Of a stretch of DNA of 64,000 nucleotides, positions 51,770-61,779 are shown one piece after another. The notes below the pieces were generated by a model that was not told where the DNA came from, did not search any database, and saw only the letters and a program-made list of their open reading frames with translations. Every line of letters starts with the position of its first letter. Position 1 is the stretch's first letter. The translations under genes were made by a program, and so were the position numbers. The stretch is from contig NZ_JANHAW010000001.1 in NCBI RefSeq assembly GCF_024464595.1, forward strand, positions 682,001 to 746,000, read 5' to 3'. This DNA comes from Halobellus litoreus (lineage in GTDB: Archaea > Halobacteriota > Halobacteria > Halobacteriales > Haloferacaceae).

Positions 51770-53251
51770 ATGACCGACTGGACCGAACGGTACCGTCCGT
51801 CGACCCTCTCGGAGGTCCGCGGCAACAACAAGGCCCGCGACGCCCTGAAAGAGTGGGCCGAGACGTGGCCCGACCACCGCGAGCCGGTCGTCCTCCACGG
51901 TGCGCCCGGCGTGGGAAAGACCTCCGCGGCCCACGCGCTGGCGAACGATCTGGGCTGGGAAGTCGTCGAACTCAACGCCTCCGACGAGCGGACTGCCGAC
52001 GCCATCGAGCGGTTCGCGGGCCGGGCGTCACGCAACACGACGCTCGCCGGATCGGTCGGCGACGGCAGCGGCGGCCGCCAACTCGTCGTGATGGACGAGG
52101 CCGACAACATCCACTACCAGTACGATCGCGGGGGCAAACAGGCAGTCACCAGCCTGCTGAAGGAGGCGAACCAGCCGATTGTCCTCATCGCCAACGAGTA
52201 CTACGATATGTCGAACGGCCTGCGCAACGCCGCGCGGGAGATCGAGTTCCGCGACGTCTCAGCGCGGTCGATCGTGCCCGTCCTCCGCGACATCCTCCGC
52301 AAAGAGGGAGTCGAGTTCGACGAGGAGGCGTTAGAGCGGATCGCCGAGGCCAACAGCGGCGACCTCCGCGCCGCGGTGAAGGACCTCCAGGCGACCGCCG
52401 AAGGCCTCGAGAAAGTGACGCTCGACGACGTGACGACGGGATCGAGAAACCGCACAGTCGGCCTCTTCGAGTTCCTCGATGCGGTGTTGAAAGAGAAGCC
52501 CGCCGAGGAGGCGCTTCGGACCGCCTACGACGTCGACGAGACGCCCGACGACCTCCTCAAGTGGGTTGAGGACAAAGTGTCGTTGGTCTACGAGGGCGAG
52601 GAACTCGCCCGCGCTTACGAGTTCCTCTCGAACGCCGACGTCTGGACGTCCCGCGTGTACACGACGGACTTCGACTACAGCTGGTGGCGCTACGCGACCG
52701 ACAACCTCGCCGGGGGCGTCGCGGCCGCGCGCGACCGGACCCGCGGCGGGTGGACCCAGTACGGGGGCGCACCCTACCGCTCGACGCGCGATGCGACCCG
52801 GGACGCGGTGGTCCGCTCGATCGCCGAGTCCGGCGGCTTCTCGATGGCGACGGCCCGCCTGGACGTGCTGCCGTTCCTCGCAGCGATGACGCACCACTGC
52901 AAGCCCCGAGAGCTGACCGTCGCGATGGCCGCGTGGTACGACCTCGACGAGGCCGGCGTCTCTTACGTCACGGGCAGCGGCGAGACGACGAACAAGGTGC
53001 AGTCGATCGTCGAGGACGCGAGCGAACTGCGGGCGGAGGCGGTCGAGGATCACGCCGGCGACGCGTTCGGGGAACGCGAAACCGAGGGAGACGTGGACGA
53101 GGAGTCGGGGACCGAGGACGCCGACGACCAGCAGACGTTCGATTCCGACGTCCTGGACCGCGAGGGCGCGGACGAAGGCGGTTCGGAGGCAGACGACCCC
53201 GAAGCGGCCGACGAGGACGACGGACAGGCGGGCCTGTCGGACTTTATGTAA
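51770..53251 (+). CDS. rfcL: Replication factor C large subunit
   Basis: A 493-residue clamp-loader large subunit. Walker A GAPGVGKT (44-51), Walker B LVVMDEADN, sensor and Arg finger regions follow. The C-terminal 100 residues are acidic and end in Q-A-G-L-S-D-F-M, a PCNA-interacting (PIP-like) tail. It loads PCNA on primed DNA. ATG 51770 is the first start within the family; the frame extends upstream without similarity. The small RFC subunits are not in the window. Confidence 0.95.
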   Translation: MTDWTERYRPSTLSEVRGNNKARDALKEWAETWPDHREPVVLHGAPGVGKTSAAHALANDLGWEVVELNASDERTADAIERFAGRASRNTTLAGSVGDGSGGRQLVVMDEADNIHYQYDRGGKQAVTSLLKEANQPIVLIANEYYDMSNGLRNAAREIEFRDVSARSIVPVLRDILRKEGVEFDEEALERIAEANSGDLRAAVKDLQATAEGLEKVTLDDVTTGSRNRTVGLFEFLDAVLKEKPAEEALRTAYDVDETPDDLLKWVEDKVSLVYEGEELARAYEFLSNADVWTSRVYTTDFDYSWWRYATDNLAGGVAAARDRTRGGWTQYGGAPYRSTRDATRDAVVRSIAESGGFSMATARLDVLPFLAAMTHHCKPRELTVAMAAWYDLDEAGVSYVTGSGETTNKVQSIVEDASELRAEAVEDHAGDAFGERETEGDVDEESGTEDADDQQTFDSDVLDREGADEGGSEADDPEAADEDDGQAGLSDFM

Positions 53252-53254
53252 ATT

Positions 53255-53291
53255 GCCTCGGGGTCAAGCCCGAAGCTTTCGCGTGAACGCG
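53255..53291. other. Double inverted-repeat element immediately after rfcL
   Basis: GCCTCGGG (53255-53262) pairs with CCCGAAGC (53269-53276), 7 of 8 bp, with a 6-nt loop. CGCGT-GA-ACGCG (53280-53291) follows, a perfect 5-2-5 palindrome. It starts 4 nt after the rfcL stop. It may be a terminator or a remnant of a mobile-element end; nothing else supports a mobile element here. Confidence 0.4.
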
Positions 53292-53352
53292 TCGGAACCG
53301 CGAGGCCGACCGCAACGCCCGTCACCCGGCCGCGAGACCGACACGCCCGACG

Positions 53353-53892
53353 CTACGGAGCCGACGCGGGGCGGTCGAGCGTCGAGACCGCGACTTCGAT
53401 GAGGACGCTGCCGACGGCGGCCGGCCCCGCGATGAGCGCGCCGAGCGCCGCGGCCTCGACCGCCCCGGTGAGCGCGATGCCGGCGACCGCGCCGCCGACC
53501 CCGCCGAGGGCGTAGCCGGCGGTGGCGTAGCCGAGCGCCGACCCCCACGAGACGTTTCGGAACACGACGATGAGCGCCGCGCCGAGCGCGATCGGAATCC
53601 CCTCGGCGACGGCCGCGAGCAGGAGTCCCGCGGCGAGCACCACGGCCGTGAACCGGGCCAGTCCGACGACGGTGCCGAGCGTGAGTTGCTCCAGTCCGCT
53701 GGCGGGACCGGTAGCCGCGACCGCGACTCCCGCGAGCACGGCGAGCGCGTGGACGGCGAGGAGCGTCACTTCGATCCGCCTGCCGGTCACGCGGGAGACC
53801 AGCAGACTCAGCCCCGCGAGGGGCGGGAGGGCGAGAAGCGTCGCGATCGCCGCGAGGATGACGACGAACCCGGCGCCGGGGACGTTGGTCAC
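53353..53892 (-). CDS. Uncharacterised membrane protein
   Basis: A 179-residue protein with about 5-6 hydrophobic helices and Gly/Ala-rich packing (LGYATAGYALGGVGGAVAGIAL). GTG 53892 is chosen because CTTATC lies about 25 nt upstream on the minus strand. No motif. It converges with rfcL and diverges from the small gene at 54087. Confidence 0.6.
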   Translation of the reverse strand: MTNVPGAGFVVILAAIATLLALPPLAGLSLLVSRVTGRRIEVTLLAVHALAVLAGVAVAATGPASGLEQLTLGTVVGLARFTAVVLAAGLLLAAVAEGIPIALGAALIVVFRNVSWGSALGYATAGYALGGVGGAVAGIALTGAVEAAALGALIAGPAAVGSVLIEVAVSTLDRPASAP

Positions 53893-54086
53893 GGTCGACG
53901 CTACGCGGACGGGCGATAAGTGCTTTGTCGAGCGGTCGAGCGTCAGGCATCGGCGCGCGTTCGCGACGAGGGTTCCGTCCGCAGTTCGTCGCATCGACTG
54001 ATCGGGTCGCCAGCCTGTCGAGTCGTCGAGGCGCAGCGGCAGAAGACTTAGAACGCGTCCTCCGTTTGGGGTCACACGATCGGCGT

Positions 54087-54308
54087 ATGGTGCTCACCGA
54101 AGCGACGGGCGTCCTGTGCGTGCTCGCCGGGGGATACGCGCTGGCTCGCCCGCTGTCGATCCGCAACTACCCGAGCGCGGACCACTGGGAGTCGGACCCC
54201 GAGAGCGCGAAGCAGGAACAGCGCGCGTACGCATCGATGACGGCGTTCTTTATGATACTGGGCGGGATCGCGCTCGTCGTTCTCGGACTGCTCGGGCACG
54301 GGCCCTGA
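54087..54308 (+). CDS. Small two-helix membrane protein
   Basis: A 73-residue protein with two hydrophobic helices (about 3-20 and 48-70) joined by an acidic/basic loop ([19 protein letters not shown]). Function unknown; composition is typical of small haloarchaeal membrane proteins. Start ATG 54087 is the first ATG with good codon bias. Confidence 0.6.
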   Translation: MVLTEATGVLCVLAGGYALARPLSIRNYPSADHWESDPESAKQEQRAYASMTAFFMILGGIALVVLGLLGHGP

Positions 54309-54356
54309 GCGGTACCGCAGAATGGGAACCGCGGCCCCGCTGTCCAACGAGCGCTC

Positions 54357-55097
54357 TCAGAGGATCTTCGAGAGGAACTGCTCGCCGCGATCGGTCTGTG
54401 GATTCTCGAAGAACGACTCGGGAGCGCCGGTCTCGACGATGCGCCCCTCGTCCATCAGCACGATGCGGTCCCCAACCTCGCGGGCGAAGCCCATCTCGTG
54501 GGTGACGACCATCATCGTCATTCCCTCGGCGGCGAGGTCGCGCATCACTTCGAGCACTTCCCCCACGAGTTCGGGGTCGAGCGCACTCGTCACCTCGTCG
54601 AACAGCATCACGCGCGGGTCCATCGCGAGCGCGCGAGCGATGGCGACGCGCTGCTGTTGGCCGCCGGAGAGCTGGTTCGGATACGAGTTGGCCTGGTCGC
54701 TCAGCCCGACGTCCGCGAGGAGTTCCTCCGCGCGCTGCCGGGCGGTCGCCTCGTCGATCCCGCGGACTTTCCGCGGCGCGAGCGTGACGTTTTCCAGCGC
54801 CGTCTTGTGCGGGAAGAGGTTGAACGACTGGAACACCATCCCGATGCGCTGTCGGAGGCGGTTGATGTCGGCGTCGGGATCGGAGATCGATCGACCGTCG
54901 AGTCTGATCTCGCCGTTCTGGATCTCCTCTAAGCGGTTCGCACACCGGAGCAGCGTCGATTTCCCCGATCCGGAGGGACCCACGACGACGCACACCTCGC
55001 CGTCTTCGATGTCCAGCGAGACGTCTTTGAGGACGTGCGTCTCGCCGAAGTACTTGTCTACGTGGTCGAATTCGAGCAGCGAGTGGTCGGTACTCAT
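54357..55097 (-). CDS. Polar amino acid ABC transporter ATP-binding protein
   Basis: A 246-residue ATPase of the GlnQ/HisP type: Walker [10 protein letters not shown] (about 40-48), signature LSGGQQQR, Walker [13 protein letters not shown], and the His switch [10 protein letters not shown]. The start overlaps the permease stop by 4 nt (ATGA). It couples ATP hydrolysis to import by the adjacent permease. Confidence 0.92.
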   Translation of the reverse strand: MSTDHSLLEFDHVDKYFGETHVLKDVSLDIEDGEVCVVVGPSGSGKSTLLRCANRLEEIQNGEIRLDGRSISDPDADINRLRQRIGMVFQSFNLFPHKTALENVTLAPRKVRGIDEATARQRAEELLADVGLSDQANSYPNQLSGGQQQRVAIARALAMDPRVMLFDEVTSALDPELVGEVLEVMRDLAAEGMTMMVVTHEMGFAREVGDRIVLMDEGRIVETGAPESFFENPQTDRGEQFLSKIL

Positions 55098-55921
55098 TGC
55101 GACTCACCCCCCCAGTCTGCGCGGTTTTCCAGGTACTCCACGAGTCGTCCCATCGGGATCGTGATCGACAGGTACGCGATGGCGACGAGCACCAGCGGCG
55201 TCCACGGATCGAACGTCGCGCTGTTGACGTCGCGGAACTGCTGGATGAGTTCCGGCACCGCAATGACCGTCAGCAGCGAGGTGTCCTTCACCAGGATGAT
55301 CTGGTCGTTGCCGACCGCGGCGAGGGCGTTGCGCCACGCCTGCGGGATCACGACCTCGCGCATCGCCTGCACGTAGCCCATCCCCAGCGAGCGGGCCGCC
55401 TCCATCTGGCCGTCGTGCACCGCACCGATCCCGCCGCGGACCGCCTCGCCGACGTAGGCCGCGTGGTTCAGTGTCAGCGCGATGATCGCCGTCGGGATCC
55501 CCCAGTTCGAGATCGGGAACGTGCCGGGCCACAGGGTCGGAATGCCGAAGTAGACGACGAAGATCTGAAAGAGCAGCGGCGTCCCGCGGAAGAACTGCAC
55601 GTACGCCGCCGAGATCCCGCTCGTGATCGAGGTCTTCGAGACGCGGGCGAGGCCGACGAAGATCCCCGAAGTCACCGACAGCACGCTGGCCGTGACGACG
55701 ATTCCCAGTACCAACACGTAGGCGTTGATGAACTGCGGGAGGACCGTCGGAATGAGCGCGTAGTCGACCTGCACGGCCAGAATGTAGAGCACGAGCAGCA
55801 CGATCCCGAGCGCGACGAGGCTCGAGAGGCCGACGCCGAGGTACTTCAGCGTCTGGTCGTCGAAGAACCCGTCGGCCGCAGCGTTGGCTTCGGGTGACGC
55901 CCCCGAGTATGAATCAGCCAT
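55094..55921 (-). CDS. Polar amino acid ABC transporter permease
   Basis: A 275-residue HisMQ-type permease with about five helices, an acidic N-terminal extension (residues 1-25) and the EAA loop [27 protein letters not shown]. It pairs with the substrate-binding lipoprotein upstream (34 nt away) and the ATPase downstream. One permease gene implies a homodimer. Confidence 0.92.
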   Translation of the reverse strand: MADSYSGASPEANAAADGFFDDQTLKYLGVGLSSLVALGIVLLVLYILAVQVDYALIPTVLPQFINAYVLVLGIVVTASVLSVTSGIFVGLARVSKTSITSGISAAYVQFFRGTPLLFQIFVVYFGIPTLWPGTFPISNWGIPTAIIALTLNHAAYVGEAVRGGIGAVHDGQMEAARSLGMGYVQAMREVVIPQAWRNALAAVGNDQIILVKDTSLLTVIAVPELIQQFRDVNSATFDPWTPLVLVAIAYLSITIPMGRLVEYLENRADWGGESQ

Positions 55922-55954
55922 AGTTGCGAGGTTGTGGTGCGGAGCCGAGTTATA

Positions 55955-56851
55955 TTATCCGGAGAAGTACTCCGAGTAGATCTCGTCGTACGTGCCGTCC
56001 TCTCTGATCGCAGCGAGCGCCTCGTTGACGCGCTCGCGGAACTCGTCGTCGTCCTGCCGGAACGCGATGCCGTAGTTCTCGATCGTGAGCGTGAGGTACG
56101 GCGGCGCCTCCTGGTCGCTCTCGGCGGCGACGCCCTCGCCTTCGAGGAAGACGACGTCGTCGCGGTCGTTGGCGAAGCCGGCGTTGACGGTGTTGTCGTT
56201 GATGACGGCGTTGACCTGGCCGTTGATGAGCGCCTGGAACGCGCCGTTGATCTGGTCGTAGCTCTTGATGTCGAGTTCGCCGTCGAACTCCGATTTCAGT
56301 TCCTCGGCCGCGCCGGCCCCGGTCGTCCCCTTCTGGACGCCGACGGGGTTGCCGCGGAGGTCTTCCTTCGAGGAGATCTCGCTGTCGGCGCGAACGATGA
56401 CCGTCTGGTAGGCCGTGAAGTAGGGATCGGAGAAGTCGACCTGCTCGGCCCGCTGGTCGTTGATCGTCATCGCGGACATGATGATCCGGAAGTTGTTGTT
56501 GTTGAGCGAGGGGATGATCGAGTCGAAGCTCGTCGGCTTGAACTCGTAGGACACGCCGAGTTGCTCCTCGAAGATCGCCGCCGCGATGTCGACGTCGAAC
56601 CCGGTCAGTTCCCCGGAGGTGGTCTCGTACTCGAAGGGGCGGTACGGGATGTCCGATCCGATGACGACGTTCGAGGGGACGACCGATTCGGTCGTCGCCG
56701 CTTCGGTCGCCGTCTCGGTCGCGTCGGATCCCGAGTCGCCGTCGCTCGTCGTTTCAGTTGCCTGGTCGCCGGACCCGCCACCGGTACAGCCGGCGAACAG
56801 ACCGCCGGCCAGAACGCCAGCACCGGTCTTCACGTACGTCCGTCTGTCCAT
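55955..56851 (-). CDS. Amino acid ABC transporter substrate-binding lipoprotein
   Basis: A 298-residue Tat lipoprotein: RRTYV at residues 3-7 and lipobox F-A-G-C with Cys22, then an acidic Ser/Thr linker and a type II periplasmic-binding fold (SBP_bac_3: IGSDIPYRPFEYETTSGELTGFDVDIAAAI). It gives substrate to the permease. ATG 56851 is chosen because the Tat motif should be near the N-terminus; ATG 56884 adds 11 residues. Confidence 0.9.
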   Translation of the reverse strand: MDRRTYVKTGAGVLAGGLFAGCTGGGSGDQATETTSDGDSGSDATETATEAATTESVVPSNVVIGSDIPYRPFEYETTSGELTGFDVDIAAAIFEEQLGVSYEFKPTSFDSIIPSLNNNNFRIIMSAMTINDQRAEQVDFSDPYFTAYQTVIVRADSEISSKEDLRGNPVGVQKGTTGAGAAEELKSEFDGELDIKSYDQINGAFQALINGQVNAVINDNTVNAGFANDRDDVVFLEGEGVAAESDQEAPPYLTLTIENYGIAFRQDDDEFRERVNEALAAIREDGTYDEIYSEYFSG

Positions 56852-57006
56852 AACATCGTCCAATTGTAGAGAGGAATATAACAACGTGTCGCTTCGGTAT
56901 ACGTCCGTTCACCCGTCTGAAGGGATTATGAACGGTCGTCCGGCGTCAGAGCTGTTCCCGGGGGCGCACCCGAGTGGAACCGCGAGAACCATCGCCGGCG
57001 ACGCGT

Positions 57007-57870
57007 TCAGTCGCCGCCGGGAACGCCGCGAGACCCGGAGACACCGGCGTCCCGACGAAGCGTGTACCACGCCGCGACAACGAGAGCGAGGGCGAGGAGT
57101 CCGCCCGCGAAGGAGACGCGCTGGAGCGTCCCGCCGTACACCAGTCGCCCGGTGACGAGGAGCGAGACCACGACGGCGGCGGCGGCCGCACTCAATCGGC
57201 GGACGCGGCGGCCGGACCGCGGCCCGGTCGACGGCGAAGTCCAGACGGCCGCCGCGAGCAGCGCCGCGTAGGTCCCGAGGCCGAGGAAGTAGTAGACCGC
57301 CTGGATCGGCGGCCCGAACGTAACGAACGCGTGGGGGGTCAACACGAGCAGGATCGGGAGCGCCGCGGCCGCGGCGGCGAGCGCCTTGTCGGTCCCGTCG
57401 GAGGCATCCGCGCTACTTCTGCCCGAGGCCGTCTCGTCGCCGGACGGTCCGTACGTCCAGGCGGCCGCGAGCGCGACGCCGGTGAAGATGATCGACGCCG
57501 TCCCGAAGTGCGCCAGCAGGATCGCCCACTCGTAGGTCGTCACCGTGAGCGCACCGAGGATGATCTGCGAGGGCAGGAGGATCGTCGCGCCGGCGAGCGC
57601 GAGTCGAATCCGACGATCCGCCCCCGTCCGCCAGGCGTGGATCGTCGTCCCGAGGACGACGAACCCGGTGATCATCGCGACGAGGCGGTGGAACCACTCG
57701 ACGAAACTGCTCCAGTTCGCCGGGAACAGACCGAGGAAGCCGTCGCAGAAGGGCCAGCGACCGGCGCAGGTCAGTCCCGCGCCCGTCGCCGCGGTGTACA
57801 CGCCGAGCACCATCAGGAGACCCGTAAGCGCGGCGGAGACGCCGACGAACCGGCGGAGACGCGCGTCCAT
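57007..57870 (-). CDS. ctaA: Heme A synthase (CtaA/COX15 family)
   Basis: A 287-residue membrane protein with about eight helices and the family's paired histidines: FVEWFHRLVAM near residue 60 and LAHFGTAS near 120, plus GAGLTCAGRWPFC. CtaA oxidises heme O to heme A for cytochrome oxidase. The archaeal form is shorter than mitochondrial COX15. It converges with nothing close; the M24 gene is divergent. Confidence 0.85.
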   Translation of the reverse strand: MDARLRRFVGVSAALTGLLMVLGVYTAATGAGLTCAGRWPFCDGFLGLFPANWSSFVEWFHRLVAMITGFVVLGTTIHAWRTGADRRIRLALAGATILLPSQIILGALTVTTYEWAILLAHFGTASIIFTGVALAAAWTYGPSGDETASGRSSADASDGTDKALAAAAAALPILLVLTPHAFVTFGPPIQAVYYFLGLGTYAALLAAAVWTSPSTGPRSGRRVRRLSAAAAAVVVSLLVTGRLVYGGTLQRVSFAGGLLALALVVAAWYTLRRDAGVSGSRGVPGGD

Positions 57871-58067
57871 ACTACAGCCTCGGGGTCGGAGCTACTTGAA
57901 TCGATCCTTCGCCGCGCCAGCGTGACGGTCTGCGGCCAGTCAGCGGTCGCTCGGTGGCGCAGATTCGCGGTCGCCTCTGCGGCCGGTTCGTGATCATTCG
58001 ACCGCTTCGGGGGCGGCGTCGGCAGCGATTCGACACGTTTCAAAGGCCATCGACCGAACGCGAGGGT

Positions 58068-59225
58068 ATGACCGACGACGCCGCCGACTGGGGAGACAGC
58101 GTGATCGATCGGACGGAGGAACACCTCGAACACCGCCGCGAGCGACTCGCGGACGTCCTCGACGCGCAGGAACTGGACGCCGTCTGGTTCGGCCGTCCGA
58201 ACTCCTTCGCGTGGCTCACCGGCGGCAGCAACGTCGTCGACCGCGACGCCGACGTCGGCGTCGCCGCCGCCGGATACACCCGTTCGGACGGGTTCGTCGT
58301 CGTCACGAACAACATCGAGGCCGAGCGCCTCGCGACCGAGGAGGTGCCCGCGGCGTTCGACGTCACGTCGGTCCCGTGGTACGAGTCGTCGCTCGCGTCG
58401 GCCGTCGCTGAGGCCACAGAGGGTGTGGGAGCCGCCGACTTCGAGGTGCCGGGATTCGAGGCGCTCGACGCGAGTCGCCTCCGCCGTCCGCTCGCGCCGA
58501 GCGACGTCGAGCGCTACCGCACGCTGGGACGCGACGTCGCGGACGCGCTCGAACGGGTCGCCCGCGAACTGCACGCCGACGATACCGAACACGAGGTCGC
58601 CGCGGGCCTTCGCGTCTCGCTCGCGACGCGCGGGATCGAGGCCCCCGTGGTGCTCGTCGGGGGGAGCGAACGCGCGCAGCGGTATCGGCACTACACGCCG
58701 ACGCGGAGCGAGCTCGGCGAGTACGCGCTGCTGTCCGTGACTGCCGAACGCGGCGGCCTCTACGCGAGCGCGACGCGGACGGTGTCCTTCGAGGACGCGC
58801 CCGCGTGGCTCGCGGACCGACACGGGAAGGCGATGCGCGTCGAGGCGACGGCGCTCGACGCGACGCGGCGCGCGGCCGAGAGTGCCGGGACCGCCGGGGA
58901 CGTCTTCGACGATATCGCGGCCGCCTACGACGCGGTCGGGGAGCCTGACGAATGGAAGCACCACCACCAGGGCGGAGCGGCCGGCTTCGCGGGCCGCGAG
59001 TGGATCGCGACGCCCGAGAGCGACGAGGCGGTCGAGGCCCCGCTCGCGTACGCGTACAACCCAACGGTCCGGGGCGCGAAGTCCGAAGACACCGTGCTCC
59101 TCACGGACGACGGCGCCGAGGTGCTGACGACGACGGGCGAGTGGCCGACCGCGTCGGTGCGTTCCTGCGTCGACGACGGCTTCGAGATGGAACGACACGC
59201 GGTCCGTTCGCTCGCCGACGAGTGA
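58068..59225 (+). CDS. M24 family metallopeptidase (Xaa-Pro aminopeptidase-like)
   Basis: A 385-residue protein. Residues 1-160 form a creatinase-like N-terminal domain; residues about 170-385 the pita-bread domain with GDVFDDIAAAYD, the KHHHQGGAAGF region and the acidic end. The canonical metal ligands DxxxxxxxxxxxD are not both obvious: the ERGGLYASATRTVSF segment lacks the first Asp, so activity may be altered. ATG 58068 lies 39 codons into a longer open frame. Confidence 0.75.
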   Translation: MTDDAADWGDSVIDRTEEHLEHRRERLADVLDAQELDAVWFGRPNSFAWLTGGSNVVDRDADVGVAAAGYTRSDGFVVVTNNIEAERLATEEVPAAFDVTSVPWYESSLASAVAEATEGVGAADFEVPGFEALDASRLRRPLAPSDVERYRTLGRDVADALERVARELHADDTEHEVAAGLRVSLATRGIEAPVVLVGGSERAQRYRHYTPTRSELGEYALLSVTAERGGLYASATRTVSFEDAPAWLADRHGKAMRVEATALDATRRAAESAGTAGDVFDDIAAAYDAVGEPDEWKHHHQGGAAGFAGREWIATPESDEAVEAPLAYAYNPTVRGAKSEDTVLLTDDGAEVLTTTGEWPTASVRSCVDDGFEMERHAVRSLADE

Positions 59226-59339
59226 CCGCGGCCCGTCGTCCGTTGGCCGAATCGACGGACTCAGACGCCGTCGAATCGGCGGCGCCGCGGGGCTTCGACC
59301 CGGCGGACGAACAACTCGACTTCGAGTAGTTCTTCGTCG

Positions 59340-59374
59340 TCTGTCGAATCACCGTTCGACAGATAGCTTTTTTT
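59340..59374 (+). terminator. Stem-loop with T-run between the M24 gene and malic enzyme
   Basis: TCTGTCGAA (59340-59348) pairs perfectly with TTCGACAGA (59355-59363) around a 6-nt loop, followed by a run of seven T at 59368-59374. This is a classical terminator shape for the M24 gene. The T-run also lies 24-30 nt before the malic enzyme start and could be its core promoter, so the stem could equally be an operator. Confidence 0.55.
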
Positions 59375-59397
59375 GTGCCGGTATCCTCGCCGCCGCT

Positions 59398-61641
59398 ATG
59401 GGACTGGACGACGACGCGAGGGAGTATCACCGCGAGGAACCGCCCGGCAAGATCGAGATCTCGACGACGAAACCGACGAACACCCAGCGGGACCTCTCGC
59501 TGGCGTACTCGCCCGGCGTCGCCGCGCCGTGCCGCGACATCGACGCGGACCCAACCCGCGCCTACGAGTACACCGCGAAGGGGAACCTCGTCGGCGTCGT
59601 CTCGAACGGCTCTGCAGTGTTGGGTCTCGGCGACATCGGCGCGCAGGCCTCGAAACCCGTGATGGAGGGGAAGGGCGTCCTGTTCAAGCGCTTCGCGGAC
59701 ATCGACGTCTTCGACATCGAGCTCGACTTGGCGGACCCCGACGACATCGTCGACACGGTGCGGGCGATGGAGCCGACATTCGGCGGCATCAACCTCGAAG
59801 ACATCAAAGCGCCGGAGTGTTTCGAGGTCGAATCCCGTCTCCGCGAGCAGGTCGACATCCCCGTCTTCCACGACGACCAGCACGGGACGGCGATCATCTC
59901 CGGGGCGGCGCTCCTGAACGCCGCCGACGTCGTCGACAAGGAGCTCGACGACCTGAACGTCGTCTTCTCCGGGGCCGGCGCGTCGGCCATCGCGACCGCG
60001 CGGTTCTACACCTCGCTGGGCGTGCAGCGCGAGAACATCGTGATGTGTGACTCCTCGGGCGTCATCGGGACCGATCGCGGGGGGCTCAACGAGTTCAAAG
60101 CCGAGTTCGCCTCCGAGACGGAAGACGAGACGCTGGCGGACGCGCTCGCGGGCGCGGACGTCTTCGTCGGCCTCTCGGTCGGCGGGATCGTCTCCCAGGA
60201 GATGGTCGCCTCGATGGCCGACAACCCGATCGTCTTCGCGATGGCCAACCCCGATCCGGAGATCGATTACGAGGAGGCGAAGGCCGCCCGCGACGACACC
60301 GTCATCATGGCGACGGGACGCTCTGACTACCCGAACCAGGTGAACAACGTCCTCGGGTTCCCGTTCATCTTCCGCGGCGCGCTCGACGTGCGCGCGACGG
60401 AGATCAACGAGGAGATGAAACGCGCCGCCGCGGAGGCGCTGGCGGATCTCGCGCGCCAGGACGTCCCCGACGCGGTCGTGAAGGCCTACGGCGACCAACC
60501 GCTGCAGTTCGGCCCCGACTACGTCATCCCGAAGCCGCTCGACCCGCGGGTCCTCTTCGAGGTCGCGCCCGCGGTCGCGGAGGCGGCGATGAACTCCGGC
60601 TGTGCCCGGACCGAGGTCGACCTCGACGACTACGAGGAGCGACTGGAGGCGCGGCTCGGCAAGTCCCGGGAGATGATGCGCGTCGTCCTCAACAAGGCGA
60701 AGTCCGACCCCAAGCGGGTCGCGCTCGCGGAGGGCGGCGACGAGAAGATGATCCGAGCGGCCTATCAGATGCAGGAGCAGGGGATCGCCCAGCCGGTCCT
60801 CGTCGGCGACGCCGACGAGATCGCCGCCACCGCCGCAGACCTCGGGTTGGAGTTCGCCCCCGAGGTCGCCGACCCCTGGGCCGGCGACTGGGACCACTAC
60901 GCCGACCGCCTCTACGAGCTGCAACAGCGCAAGGGCGTCACGAAGCGCGAGGCGCACGAACTGGTTCGCGGCGACAGCAACTACCTCGCGAGCGTGATGG
61001 TCGAGCAGGGCGACGCCGACGCGATGCTGACGGGGCTGACCCACCACTACCCCTCGGCGCTGCGGCCGCCGCTGTCGATCATCGGCACCGCGCCTGACGC
61101 CGACTACGCGGCCGGCGTCTATATGTTGACGTTCAAGAACCGGGTCATCTTCGCCGCCGACACGACGGTCAATCTCGACCCCGACGCGGACGTGCTCGCG
61201 GAGATAACTAAACACACCGCGGACCTCGCCCGACGGTTCAACGTCGAGCCGCGCGCGGCGATGCTGTCGTACTCGAACTTCGGGAGCGTCGACAACGCGG
61301 GCACGCGGAAGATCCGCGACGCCGTCTCCGAACTCCACGGCGACGCGGAGGTCGACTTCCCGGTCGACGGCGAGATGCAGGCCGACACCGCCGTCGTCGA
61401 GGACATCCTCGAAGGCACCTACGAGTTCTCGCAACTCGACGAGCCCGCGAACGTGCTCGTCTTCCCGAACCTCGAAGCGGGGAACATCGGCTACAAACTG
61501 CTGCAGCGCCTCGGCGGCGCGGAGGCCATCGGCCCGATGCTCGTCGGGATGGACAAGCCCGTCCACGTCCTCCAGCGCGGCGACGAGGTGAAGGACATCG
61601 TCAACCTCGCCGGCGTCGCCGTCGTCGACGCGCAGGAGTAA
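59398..61641 (+). CDS. maeB: NADP-dependent malic enzyme with phosphotransacetylase-like domain (MaeB type)
   Basis: A 747-residue fusion. Residues 1-430: malic enzyme with [14 protein letters not shown], the [10 protein letters not shown] motif and a NAD(P) fold ([17 protein letters not shown]). Residues about 430-747: a PTA-like domain ([38 protein letters not shown] end). It converts malate to pyruvate with NADPH, feeding lipid synthesis; the PTA-like part is usually regulatory and lacks transferase activity. Length matches MaeB. Confidence 0.93.
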   Translation: MGLDDDAREYHREEPPGKIEISTTKPTNTQRDLSLAYSPGVAAPCRDIDADPTRAYEYTAKGNLVGVVSNGSAVLGLGDIGAQASKPVMEGKGVLFKRFADIDVFDIELDLADPDDIVDTVRAMEPTFGGINLEDIKAPECFEVESRLREQVDIPVFHDDQHGTAIISGAALLNAADVVDKELDDLNVVFSGAGASAIATARFYTSLGVQRENIVMCDSSGVIGTDRGGLNEFKAEFASETEDETLADALAGADVFVGLSVGGIVSQEMVASMADNPIVFAMANPDPEIDYEEAKAARDDTVIMATGRSDYPNQVNNVLGFPFIFRGALDVRATEINEEMKRAAAEALADLARQDVPDAVVKAYGDQPLQFGPDYVIPKPLDPRVLFEVAPAVAEAAMNSGCARTEVDLDDYEERLEARLGKSREMMRVVLNKAKSDPKRVALAEGGDEKMIRAAYQMQEQGIAQPVLVGDADEIAATAADLGLEFAPEVADPWAGDWDHYADRLYELQQRKGVTKREAHELVRGDSNYLASVMVEQGDADAMLTGLTHHYPSALRPPLSIIGTAPDADYAAGVYMLTFKNRVIFAADTTVNLDPDADVLAEITKHTADLARRFNVEPRAAMLSYSNFGSVDNAGTRKIRDAVSELHGDAEVDFPVDGEMQADTAVVEDILEGTYEFSQLDEPANVLVFPNLEAGNIGYKLLQRLGGAEAIGPMLVGMDKPVHVLQRGDEVKDIVNLAGVAVVDAQE

Positions 61642-61779
61642 CGACGCCCCCAACCCCTGCAGAACAGTCGCGAAGGGTGGAGCGGGAGCACGGTGAGAGG
61701 GAGGAGTGACCCCAGTCCGTTGTCACGCCGTGGGAATTTCAGTTAGAATATATACACGATATGTGCGAACTCCTCGGTG

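Noticed and set aside
59101-61653. 850-codon open frame antisense to malic enzyme
   Set aside because: The plus strand carries a complete MaeB with motifs in both domains; the antisense protein is Val/Arg/Asp-rich with no domain.
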